Source: Chitinophagia bacterium (GTDB taxonomy: Bacteria > Bacteroidota > Bacteroidia > Chitinophagales > Chitinophagaceae). Taken from it: DNA of 14,700 nt. The stretch covers positions 1 to 14,700 of the forward strand of contig RGVM01000016.1 in assembly GCA_010027295.1 (NCBI GenBank). Reading direction: 5' to 3'. How positions within the stretch are numbered: position 1 is the stretch's first letter; the number at the start of each line of letters is the position of its first letter. Below are positions 7,568 through 14,700 of this stretch, one piece after another. Made by a program: the position numbers and the translations under genes. The notes under the pieces are model-generated. The model ran no database searches, was not told the origin of the DNA, and was given only the letters and a program-made list of their open reading frames with translations.

Positions 7568-8927
7568 GTGCCTGTCTTGTCAGTATCGTTCGTATGGGAG
7601 CTACCAGTCTGTCGATATCGCCGGCTCCCGCCGTCACCAGGACCTCCACCGGATGCCCCTCGATCCACCGGAGCACTTCTCCCGGCTCCGAGATGCGGAC
7701 AGGACCTCGCTGCATTGCTCCGGCGATGAGGCCGGCATCGACCCCAGGTATTGGCTCCTCACGGGCGGGATAGATAGGCATCAGCAAGACGTCGTCGGCC
7801 ATGTCGAGACTTTCAGCGAAGCCTGCGGCAAAATCACGCGTCCGGCTGAACAGATGCGGCTGGAAGACCAGCGTGAGCCTCCTGCCGGGGAATAGGTCGC
7901 GCACACCCTCGATCAGGACGCGGAGCTCCTCGGGATGGTGGGCATAGTCGTCGATATAGGCGCGCCCGGGTGCCCGCATGTGGAACTCAAACCTGCGGCG
8001 GACACCCTGGAAGGATGCAATGGCAGCCCGGATGTCCTCGTCCGGAACCCCGAGGCGGTGGGCAATGGCGATGGCGGGAAGGCTGTTCTCGACATTATGC
8101 CTCCCACCCATGGGGAGAGTCAATCCGGTAAGCGTCCATTCCCAGGCATGGACGTCGAAATGATAGGCCCCGTCCCGAGGGACGGGGCTTGAGGCATGGA
8201 TGTCCGTACCACTGTCCTCCAGGTCGTATGTTGCGACGGGCCTTCTCAATTCGGCCAGCCTGGGGAGGCGGCCGTGAGCAATGACAAGTCCGTCAGGTCG
8301 GGTCCTATGGGAGAATTCAACGAAGGCGTCACGCATGGCCTCTTCTGTGCCGTAGATGTCGAGGTGGTCGGCATCCATGGCCGTGATGACGGCGATGTCG
8401 GGACTCAGCTTCAGGAAGCTCCTGTCGTACTCATCGGCCTCTATGACGGTTAGCCGGCGCTCATGCCCCCAGAAGTTGGTGTCGTAGTTGGAGGCGATGC
8501 CGCCAAGAAAGGCGTTACAACCGAAGCCCGAGTGGCGAAGGATATGGGCCGTCATGGTGCTGACGGTGGTCTTGCCGTGGGTGCCCGCGATACAGAGGTT
8601 CTGGTTGCCCTGACATATTAGGCCCAGGACGTCGCTGCGTTTCAGCAGGAAGGCGCCTGACTGCCGGAACATCGACAGGATGCGGTTCTGCGGTGGTATA
8701 GCCGGTGTATAGACAACGATGTCGGGGTCGGTTCCGACCAGCCGGGGGTCGTCCTCGAAGACAACCTCAGCCCCCATGTCTCCGAGCGCGCGCGTGAGCT
8801 CCGTCGGCGTCCTGTCATAGCCTGCGACCCTGCATCCCCTGGAAAGGAAATAGCGCGCCAAGGCACTCATCCCTATCCCGCCGATGCCGACGAAGTAGAC
8901 GCTCCGTATCTCGTCGAGACGTTTCAT
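7557..8927 (-). CDS. murC: UDP-N-acetylmuramate--L-alanine ligase
   Basis: MurC is the cytoplasmic ATP-dependent ligase that adds L-Ala to UDP-MurNAc, the first amino acid of the peptidoglycan stem peptide. The N-terminal UDP-binding domain opens with VYFVGIGGIGMSALARYF. The ATP P-loop is GTHGKTT (residues 115-121). The central-domain motif EADEYDRSFL (163-172) is followed by TAMDADHLDIYG. The C-terminal domain contains GRHNVENSLPAIA, IDDYAHHPEE and VFQPHLFSRTRDF, all typical of MurC rather than MurD, MurE or MurF. It has 456 residues (E. coli MurC 491). Its ATG overlaps the murG stop by 4 bp (ATGA), and its TAG stop lies inside the start of ftsQ, so translation of the three is probably coupled. 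Confidence 0.97.
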   Translation of the reverse strand: MKRLDEIRSVYFVGIGGIGMSALARYFLSRGCRVAGYDRTPTELTRALGDMGAEVVFEDDPRLVGTDPDIVVYTPAIPPQNRILSMFRQSGAFLLKRSDVLGLICQGNQNLCIAGTHGKTTVSTMTAHILRHSGFGCNAFLGGIASNYDTNFWGHERRLTVIEADEYDRSFLKLSPDIAVITAMDADHLDIYGTEEAMRDAFVEFSHRTRPDGLVIAHGRLPRLAELRRPVATYDLEDSGTDIHASSPVPRDGAYHFDVHAWEWTLTGLTLPMGGRHNVENSLPAIAIAHRLGVPDEDIRAAIASFQGVRRRFEFHMRAPGRAYIDDYAHHPEELRVLIEGVRDLFPGRRLTLVFQPHLFSRTRDFAAGFAESLDMADDVLLMPIYPAREEPIPGVDAGLIAGAMQRGPVRISEPGEVLRWIEGHPVEVLVTAGAGDIDRLVAPIRTILTRQAHGA

Positions 8928-10036
8928 GCCTTTCTCCTCCTTCTTTCAATTTCCTCCAGAACATACCCCGCAACGGTCCCTGCCGCATCGGGCAGGGAGG
9001 CCTTCCTGGCTTCGTCCCCCATCCGGATGCAGGTTTCGGTATCGCCTGCCAGTCCGATGGCCGTCTTGACCAGATGGTCGGCCGCCTCGGCATCGGGTAC
9101 CAGCCTGGCAGCCCCCATCCCAACCAGTCGGGAGGCGTTGGCAGTCTGGTGGTCCTCCGATGCCAAGGGATATGGCACGAAGACGGCGGGCTTGCCGGCA
9201 GCGGCGATTTCAGAGACAGACATGGCACCGGCCCTCGACACGACGAGGTCGGACGCTGCATAGGCTAGCGGCATCTCACGGATGAAGGCATAGGTCCGGA
9301 CATAAAACTTTCCCTCGGCGAGTTCGGCGGCCCTGGCCGCGAAATCACGGCCCGTCTGCCAGATCAACTGCAGTCCGGCATCCCGGATATCGTCGAGTCC
9401 TGCGGCCATGGCCTCGTTGATGCTACGGGCGCCCAGGCTGCCACCGATAGCCAGGATGGTCCTCCGCGTGGGGTCCAGCCCAAAATGTTCCATGGCCTCT
9501 TTTCTCGTATATGTGGCATCAGTAATACCCTTTCGGATGGGGTTCCCGCTGAGTCGTATCCGGTCGGTAGGGAAGAAACGATCCATGCCTTCTGCTGCAA
9601 CGAAGACGGCCGTCGCCCGACGGGCGAGGAGGATGTTCGACTTGCCCGCATGAGCGTTGCTCTCATGGATGAAAGTGGGGATACCGAGCCATTGGGCATA
9701 ACGAACGACCGGAAAGCTGGAATAGCCACCCACGCCGACCACGGCCTGGGGCCGGAAACGGCGAAACAGCGAACGAACCCTTCCAAAGCTCCGCAAGAGT
9801 CGGTATGGCAGTCCGAGGTTGCGCCACAGGGCCCTCCTGTCGAATCCTGCGATGTCGAGGCCCTCGATGGGGTAGCCCGCCTCCGGGACCTTCTCCATCT
9901 CCATACGGTCCTTCGCCCCAATGAAGAGGATATCGGCATGCGGGGCCCTGTCACGGATGGCGTCCGCAATCGAGATGGCCGGGAAGATATGCCCCCCCGT
10001 GCCGCCGCCTGCCAATATGACCCTGGGTTCACGCAT
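8924..10036 (-). CDS. murG: UDP-GlcNAc:lipid I N-acetylglucosaminyltransferase MurG
   Basis: MurG is a peripheral inner-membrane GT-B glycosyltransferase (family GT28) that adds GlcNAc to lipid I to make lipid II. The glycine-rich loop GGGTGGH is at residues 10-16. GVGGYSSFP (101-109), HESNAHAGKSN (124-134), GGSLGAR (198-204) and the donor-binding block SRAGAMSVSE (267-276) with PLASEDHQTANA (290-301) complete the family pattern. The start is set at MREPRVILAGGG (10036), where homologues begin; its ATG overlaps the ftsW stop by 8 bp. An in-frame ATG at 10075 would add 13 Pro/Arg-rich residues with no family counterpart, although AAGG lies close upstream of it. At 370 residues it is of normal length. 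It ends in a basic RRRRKA. Confidence 0.96.
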   Translation of the reverse strand: MREPRVILAGGGTGGHIFPAISIADAIRDRAPHADILFIGAKDRMEMEKVPEAGYPIEGLDIAGFDRRALWRNLGLPYRLLRSFGRVRSLFRRFRPQAVVGVGGYSSFPVVRYAQWLGIPTFIHESNAHAGKSNILLARRATAVFVAAEGMDRFFPTDRIRLSGNPIRKGITDATYTRKEAMEHFGLDPTRRTILAIGGSLGARSINEAMAAGLDDIRDAGLQLIWQTGRDFAARAAELAEGKFYVRTYAFIREMPLAYAASDLVVSRAGAMSVSEIAAAGKPAVFVPYPLASEDHQTANASRLVGMGAARLVPDAEAADHLVKTAIGLAGDTETCIRMGDEARKASLPDAAGTVAGYVLEEIERRRRKA

Positions 10037-11276
10037 CGGACGAGTTGGGGGTGACGACGGACGGTGTCCCGGCATGGGCCTTTTCTTCGAGGTCGCGGCC
10101 CACGCTCAGAATGATGCCTATCGAGAGGCAGGTGAATACGAAGGAACTGCCGCCCATGCTCACGAGCGGAAGCGTAACGCCTGTCACCGGAACCAGGTTG
10201 ACGTTGACGGCCATGTTCGCCAGGGCCTGGATGGCCAGGGTAAAGCCGAGTCCCATCGCAAGGAAGCCCCCGAAAGCGTAGGGCGACCTTCGGAACATAT
10301 GGATGCATCGGAACAGGAAGGCGAGGTAGACGATAGGGAGTGCTAGGGCGCCAAGGAGACCGTACTCCTCGATGGTGATGGCATATATGAAGTCGGAATA
10401 GGGATGCGGCAGGAAGTTCCTCGCCTCGCTCTTGCCGGGCCCAAGCCCTGCCCATCCGCCCTTGGCGATGGCGATCTTGGCCTGCTGCACCTGATAGGAC
10501 ACTTCCTGCTCATCGGCGTACATGAAGTCCTGCACGCGATGTATCCACGTCTCGACACGCTTCACGCCCAGGGCTGCCGGCAGCTCGCGTGCATTCCTGG
10601 CCACCGGATCGTAGTAGTGTATGGCCAGGGCCACCAGGATGCCGATGGGTATCGCGGCCAAGGCCATGACAAGGAGTATATGTCGCATGGCGGCCCTTCC
10701 AATGAACATCAGCAAGAGGGATGTGGAGGCTACGAGCATGGCCGTGGACAGGTTCTCGGGGGCGATGAGGATGCAGGTAAGGAAGACCGGCAGTATGAGG
10801 GGCAGGAAACCCTTTCTCCATTCCCGTATGACTGCCTGCTTGCGGCTTAGCTGCCGGGCCAGGTACATGAACAGGGCCAGCTTTGCCATGTCCGAGGTCT
10901 GGAAGGTCAGGTTTATGATCGGCAGCCGTATCCATCGGCTGGCATCGTTGATGGTGGAGCCGAAGACGAGGGTGTACAGGAGCAATGGAATCGACAGGAT
11001 GTAGGCCCATACGGCGATGCGGGAGTAATACCGGTAGTCGAGCAGGTGAGCGAAATAGATGATGCAGATGCCTACGGCGATGAATGCGGACTGCTTGAAG
11101 AGGTAGAACTCAGTGCTCTTAGAATAACGGTACGCCAGGCTGCCGGTACTGCTATACACGACCAGAAGACTGCACATGGAGAGGATGGCGACAAGTCCCC
11201 ATATTAACCTGTCGCCGCCCAACCGTGCCTTGAAGGCCGGCATCCCCTGCATTCCCTGTCTTGTCATATCCTCCAC
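10029..11276 (-). CDS. ftsW: FtsW, SEDS-family septal peptidoglycan glycosyltransferase
   Basis: FtsW is a polytopic inner-membrane SEDS protein that polymerises lipid II at the septum together with its partner class B PBP (FtsI, not in the window). About ten hydrophobic segments can be seen, starting at residues 24-42. The conserved blocks include KQSAFIAVGI, ENLSTAMLV (174-182), GGWAGLGPG (273-281), ARNFLPHPYSDFIYAITIEEYGLLG (285-309, containing the SDF motif) and NVNLVPVTGVTLPLVSMGGSS (358-378). At 415 residues it matches the family length. Position between murD and murG favours FtsW over RodA. The frame opens with GTG at 11276. ATGs at 11267 (two bases after GGAGG) and 11252 are alternatives that cannot be separated by sequence alone. 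The gap to murD is 36 bp, and the stop overlaps murG. Confidence 0.95.
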   Translation of the reverse strand: MEDMTRQGMQGMPAFKARLGGDRLIWGLVAILSMCSLLVVYSSTGSLAYRYSKSTEFYLFKQSAFIAVGICIIYFAHLLDYRYYSRIAVWAYILSIPLLLYTLVFGSTINDASRWIRLPIINLTFQTSDMAKLALFMYLARQLSRKQAVIREWRKGFLPLILPVFLTCILIAPENLSTAMLVASTSLLLMFIGRAAMRHILLVMALAAIPIGILVALAIHYYDPVARNARELPAALGVKRVETWIHRVQDFMYADEQEVSYQVQQAKIAIAKGGWAGLGPGKSEARNFLPHPYSDFIYAITIEEYGLLGALALPIVYLAFLFRCIHMFRRSPYAFGGFLAMGLGFTLAIQALANMAVNVNLVPVTGVTLPLVSMGGSSFVFTCLSIGIILSVGRDLEEKAHAGTPSVVTPNSSDA

Positions 11277-11312
11277 ATGCCCAATATTATCTGTTCCATC
11301 GCGTCAGTGCCT

Positions 11313-12644
11313 TCAGAGGTCTCGGACGGCCATCTTGAAGCGTCGGCCCCTATCCTCGTAGTTCCGAAAGAGGTCGAAGCTTGCACAAGCTGGGCTGAGC
11401 AGCACGGTATCTCCCTTGGCCGACAGGCGGAAGGCGATTTGCACGGCCTGTTCAGCGCTGCCCGCATCCACCATGTGGGAGACGACACCCCGAAAGGCCT
11501 CGTGGATCTTGGCATTGTCGATGCCGAGGCATACGATAGCCTTGACCCTCTCCCTGACGAGCTCGAGGATGAGTGAGTAGTCGTTGCCCTTGTCGACGCC
11601 CCCGAGGATCAGCACCACGGGCCCCGTCATGCTCTCCAGGGCGTACCAGGTGCTGTTCACATTGGTGGCCTTGCTGTCGTTGATGAACTCGACACCCCTC
11701 ACGGTGGCCACCTTCTCCATCCGATGCTCAAGGCTCTCGAAATGGGTGACGGCCTCCCGAATCCGTTCCTTGCGGATCTCCATGACGGATGCCGCCAGGC
11801 AGGCCGCCATGGTATTGTACTGATTGTGGCGTCCCCGAAGGGAGAAGTCCTGCACACCCATCGTCAGGGGGTCTTGTCCGCCGACGGTCATTCGGTCATT
11901 CAGGATGTATGCGCCTCTTGGCAGTTCTCTGTTCATGGCGTAGGGCAATGTGTTTGATCGGATATGGAAGTTTGGAAGGCTGCTCATGGTGACGGGGTCG
12001 TCCGCGCAGTAGATGAAGTGGTCCGAAGGGGTCTGGTTCCTGGTGATGTTGAACTTCGCCCGCACGTAGTTGACGAGCTCATAGGCATAGCGGTCCAGAT
12101 GGTCCTCCGTGATGTTGGTAAGTACAGCCACTTCCGGGCGGAACGTGCGGATATCGTCCAGCTGGAAGCTGCTGATCTCGGTGACATAGACCTCTTTGGG
12201 ATCGAGCGCTACCTGACGGGCCACGGACACGCCGATATTGCCCACCAGTGCGCAGTCAAGGCCCCCATGCCGGAGGATATGGTGGATCAGTGCCGTTGTA
12301 GTGGACTTGCCGTTGCTGCCGGTAACGCCGATGAAACGGCTCCGGCCACGGTGTCGGTAAGCCAGCTCCACATCGCTCAAGATGGGGATACCTGCAGCCC
12401 GGATGGAGGAGACCGCGGGATGGTCCTGCGGGATGCCAGGACTCTTGACTACTTCATCCGCCTCGAGCAGGCGGGCGGTATCGTGCCCGCCTTGCTCGAA
12501 TTGGATGCCGTGCTCGGAAAGCTCGAGGAGGTAGCGGTCGGCGATGCGACCGGCGTCGGAGACGAACACGTCCGACCCCGTCCGCTTGGATAGGATCGCT
12601 GCGCCCGTTCCGCTCTCCCCGGCTCCGAGTATCACCGTTCTCAT
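11313..12644 (-). CDS. murD: UDP-N-acetylmuramoyl-L-alanine--D-glutamate ligase
   Basis: MurD is the cytoplasmic ATP-dependent ligase that adds D-Glu to UDP-MurNAc-L-Ala. The N-terminal Rossmann-like domain begins VILGAGESGTGAAILSK (the Bacteroidota form of the usual GLGxTGxS motif) and continues to VKSPGIPQDHP. The ATP loop is GSNGKST (residues 109-115). Then come GNIGVSV, EISSFQLDDI, LTNITEDHLDRY, GRHNQYNTMAA, FINDSKATN, LILGGVDKG and LSPACASFDLFRNYEDRG, which together are diagnostic of MurD. At 443 residues it is close to E. coli MurD (438). It is preceded by the largest gap in the cluster (123 bp after mraY) and is 36 bp before ftsW. No Shine-Dalgarno sequence is obvious before the ATG, as is frequent in Bacteroidota. 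Confidence 0.97.
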   Translation of the reverse strand: MRTVILGAGESGTGAAILSKRTGSDVFVSDAGRIADRYLLELSEHGIQFEQGGHDTARLLEADEVVKSPGIPQDHPAVSSIRAAGIPILSDVELAYRHRGRSRFIGVTGSNGKSTTTALIHHILRHGGLDCALVGNIGVSVARQVALDPKEVYVTEISSFQLDDIRTFRPEVAVLTNITEDHLDRYAYELVNYVRAKFNITRNQTPSDHFIYCADDPVTMSSLPNFHIRSNTLPYAMNRELPRGAYILNDRMTVGGQDPLTMGVQDFSLRGRHNQYNTMAACLAASVMEIRKERIREAVTHFESLEHRMEKVATVRGVEFINDSKATNVNSTWYALESMTGPVVLILGGVDKGNDYSLILELVRERVKAIVCLGIDNAKIHEAFRGVVSHMVDAGSAEQAVQIAFRLSAKGDTVLLSPACASFDLFRNYEDRGRRFKMAVRDL

Positions 12645-12767
12645 GACAGGGTCTGGATGGTTTGGTCTTTCAATGGATGGTCTTCGGGAGGTAATACGGA
12701 TAGGGTTCAGGGTGGTGTGTCCTTCCTAGGTTCGGTTGTTGGTTTTCCATATAATGAGTTGCGGTAT
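12645..12767 (-). other. mraY-murD intergenic gap (no gene seen)
   Basis: This 123-bp spacer is the only sizeable gap inside the dcw run. On the minus strand it contains an AT-rich CATTATATGG patch just after mraY and an 8-bp direct repeat (plus-strand TGGATGGT at 12654-12661 and 12674-12681). I see no hairpin with a T-run and no good Bacteroidota promoter (TTTG with TAnnTTTG). It could host an internal promoter or simply be spacer. Confidence 0.3.
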
Positions 12768-14039
12768 TCATCTGATTTTAAGTGACATGATGGCGAATAC
12801 GACACACATGAGTGTTACTATCCAGAATCGCACGACGATCTTGCTCTCGTGGAAGCCCTTTCGCTGGTAATGATGGTGCAGCGGACTCATCAGGAACACA
12901 CGGCGCCCCTCCCCGAAACGCCTACGTGTGTACTTGAACCAGGACACCTGTATCATCACACTCAGGTTCTCCACCAGAAAGACCCCGCAGAAGATCGGTA
13001 TCAGCAACTCTTTCCGCACGATGATCGCCAGGGAGGCGATGATGCCTCCAAGGGCCAGGCTGCCCGTATCGCCCATGAATACTTGCGCCGGATAAGCGTT
13101 ATACCATAGGAACCCGATGCAGGCACCCACCATGGCGGCGATGAAGATGCTGAGCTCCCCGATATTGGGGATGTACATGATGTTGAGATACTCAGCCATC
13201 CGTACATTCCCGCTCGCATAGGCGAAGATGCCCAGGCAGATGCCGATGATGGCGGAGACGCCCGTTGCCAGGCCATCCAGCCCGTCGGTGATATTGGCGC
13301 CGTTGGAGACGGCTGCGACGATGAATATCACTACGAGTACATAGAGAATCCAGGCATACCCGCGAAGGCCCTCGGGCAGCAGCTTCGCGTAGTTGAACTC
13401 ATGGCCCTTTACGAAGGGTATCGTAGTAACGGGACCATCGGCCGCCACCAGCACCCGCTCCCCTCCCTCGTAGGGTACGCGAATCGACTTCCCCGGCCTG
13501 CCATCACCGACATATTCCCGATACACTTTCACATTCCCGTTGAACATGAGTGTCGCACCGATGATGATGCCCAGGCCCACCTGCCCCATGATCTTTGACC
13601 AAGCCGCCAAACCGTCCTTCTCACCCTTCCGATAGGGCGTGCCGGCCTGCTGGGAAAGCCTCTTGGCACGGAGCTTCAGCCAGTCGTCGACGAAACCCAC
13701 GACGCCTAGCCAGATAGTGCTGAGCAGCACCAGGCGGATATAGACCTTGTCGAGGTCTGCAAAAAGAAGCGTTGGCACCAGGATGCCCAGCAGGATGATG
13801 ATGCCGCCCATGGTCGGCGTGCCGCGCTTCGACTCCTCACCCTGCAGCCCGAGCTCCCGCACGCTCTCCCCGATCTGACGTGAGGACAGGAAACGGATGA
13901 GCCTCTTGCCGAAATAGAGCGTAATGACCAAAGAGAGGAGTGTCGCCAGCATCGCCCGCAGGGTGATGTACTGCAGCAGTCCGCTGCCGGGAAACCTGAG
14001 TCCCTCGTCGGCCAGCCATTGATAGAGTCTGTACAGCAT
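12768..14039 (-). CDS. mraY: phospho-N-acetylmuramoyl-pentapeptide-transferase MraY
   Basis: MraY is the polytopic inner-membrane enzyme that transfers phospho-MurNAc-pentapeptide to undecaprenyl phosphate, giving lipid I. The family motifs are complete: KRGTPTMGGI (71-80), VDDWLK with the Asp pair 118-119, NITDGLDGLA (249-258), WYNAYPAQVFMGDTGSLALGG (312-332, Mg-binding Asp324) and SPLHHHYQRKG (385-395). About ten hydrophobic helices can be seen. At 423 residues it is about 60 longer than E. coli MraY (360). The extra length lies mainly at residues 172-222, a hydrophilic segment between two helices (YVGDGRPGKS, YEGGERVLVAADGPVTTIPF, KGHEFNYAKLLPEG) of the kind seen in Bacteroidota. It starts 35 bp after murE on the same strand. 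Confidence 0.97.
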   Translation of the reverse strand: MLYRLYQWLADEGLRFPGSGLLQYITLRAMLATLLSLVITLYFGKRLIRFLSSRQIGESVRELGLQGEESKRGTPTMGGIIILLGILVPTLLFADLDKVYIRLVLLSTIWLGVVGFVDDWLKLRAKRLSQQAGTPYRKGEKDGLAAWSKIMGQVGLGIIIGATLMFNGNVKVYREYVGDGRPGKSIRVPYEGGERVLVAADGPVTTIPFVKGHEFNYAKLLPEGLRGYAWILYVLVVIFIVAAVSNGANITDGLDGLATGVSAIIGICLGIFAYASGNVRMAEYLNIMYIPNIGELSIFIAAMVGACIGFLWYNAYPAQVFMGDTGSLALGGIIASLAIIVRKELLIPIFCGVFLVENLSVMIQVSWFKYTRRRFGEGRRVFLMSPLHHHYQRKGFHESKIVVRFWIVTLMCVVFAIMSLKIR

Positions 14040-14074
14040 CCTCCTGGTATGGTTCTTTTCGTTTCCTGTTGCGC

Positions 14075-14700
14075 CTATCTGCCCATCATCTCGAACATCT
14101 CGATCAGTACGGCCCTGTCGTCGAAGGGCTTCCGAACACCGGCCGTCTCCTGGTATTTCTCGTGGCCCTTGCCCGCCAGCAGGACGATGTCCTCCGGGCC
14201 GGCCATGCTCACGGCCGCCTTGATGGCCTCCCTCCTGTCGGGGATGGCGACGGTCTTCCGCTTGTTGTCCACGGAGACGCCCTGTTCCATCTCGAGGATG
14301 ATGCGTCCCGGCTCCTCCCTGCGCGGGTTGTCGGAGGTGAAGACCACCCGGTCGCTGTAGCGGCTGGCGACATCACCCATGACAGGGCGCTTGGTTCTGT
14401 CACGGTCACCGCCGCAGCCCACCACTGTGATGATCCGCTCCCCATCCCGGGCAACCTTTCGCAGAGTGGCGAGCACGTTCAGCAATGCGTCGGGCGTGTG
14501 CGCGTAGTCGACGATCCCCACGATTCGGTCTTTCGGTGAGACGACCGGGTCGAACCTGCCTTCCGCACCGCGGATAAGGCTCAGCACACGGAGGACTTCG
14601 TCGCGGTCATCCCCGAGGCATACTGCTGCCGCGTAGGTGGCCAGCAGGTTGTAGGCGTTGAACTCTCCGATTAACCGGAAGTGCACTTCCCTGTCGTCTA
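14075..14700 (-). CDS. murE: UDP-MurNAc-L-alanyl-D-glutamate--2,6-diaminopimelate ligase (C-terminal part, runs off the window)
   Basis: This is the 3' part, about 208 residues, of the cytoplasmic ATP-dependent ligase that adds the third amino acid of the stem peptide. The frame is open to the end of the window, so the N-terminus and P-loop lie outside. Visible are HFRLIGEFNAYNLLA (end of the central domain), GRFDPV, VDYAHTPDALLNVL, VVGCGGDRDRTKRPVMG and LLAGKGHEKYQE. The specificity motif is DNPR (14321-14332), the form found in meso-diaminopimelate-adding enzymes, whereas lysine-adding MurE usually has DNPA or another variant. Diaminopimelate peptidoglycan is therefore inferred, as expected for Bacteroidota. 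The GTG at 14686 is internal and not the real start. mraY follows after 35 bp. Confidence 0.96.
   Translation of the reverse strand, partial: DDREVHFRLIGEFNAYNLLATYAAAVCLGDDRDEVLRVLSLIRGAEGRFDPVVSPKDRIVGIVDYAHTPDALLNVLATLRKVARDGERIITVVGCGGDRDRTKRPVMGDVASRYSDRVVFTSDNPRREEPGRIILEMEQGVSVDNKRKTVAIPDRREAIKAAVSMAGPEDIVLLAGKGHEKYQETAGVRKPFDDRAVLIEMFEMMGR

Noticed and set aside
9364..10455. Long open frame of 363 codons on the minus strand crossing the ftsW-murG junction
   Set aside because: It is out of frame with both ftsW and murG, is Arg/Pro/Ser-rich with no recognisable domain, and is explained by the GC-rich third-position bias of the two real genes.
11964..12593. 209-codon plus-strand open frame opposite murD
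   Set aside because: It lies entirely antisense to a gene with complete MurD motifs. Composition and lack of any motif mark it as a shadow frame.
12654..12681. 8-bp direct repeat TGGATGGT in the mraY-murD gap
   Set aside because: Only two short copies in a G/T-rich spacer, with no symmetry, so it is likely chance.

Overview
The window is an ordinary chromosomal segment from a Gram-negative bacterium of the phylum Bacteroidota. The evidence is the gene order, the long FtsZ tail with its terminal SFLEGKKPD-like peptide, an MraY carrying a roughly 50-residue extra segment, and Bacteroidota-type GatA and MltD sequences. The DNA is GC-rich for that phylum, and I cannot name a genus. No rRNA, tRNA, CRISPR array, insertion sequence, phage gene or toxin/defence cassette is visible on either strand.

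From 14700 down to 3230 the minus strand carries the distal two thirds of the division and cell wall (dcw) cluster. In transcription order these are murE (5' part outside the window), mraY, murD, ftsW, murG, murC, ftsQ, ftsA and ftsZ. The genes are packed tightly. ftsW/murG, murG/murC, murC/ftsQ and ftsA/ftsZ overlap by 4 to 11 bp, and the largest gap is 123 bp between mraY and murD. murB and ddl, which lie between murC and ftsQ in E. coli, are absent here, as is usual in Bacteroidota. MurE, MurD and MurC build the UDP-MurNAc peptide. MraY and MurG convert it to lipid I and lipid II at the membrane. FtsW polymerises lipid II, and FtsQ, FtsA and FtsZ form and anchor the division machinery.

Downstream of ftsZ, still on the minus strand and 57 bp away, is a TIGR01777/YfcH-type NAD(P)-dependent epimerase. 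It is followed by a hairpin plus T-run (2137-2168) that probably ends the transcription unit. Converging on it from the plus strand are a GatA (tRNA amidotransferase A subunit) coding region and an MltD-like lytic transglycosylase.

The one irregular stretch is the first ~92 bases. There the GatA reading frame, intact from about 93 to 905, breaks up into frameshifted fragments with an apparent deletion of the catalytic segment. This may be a broken gene or a sequence error. No stretch longer than 300 bases lacks a gene. I found no convincing sign of a previously undescribed system.
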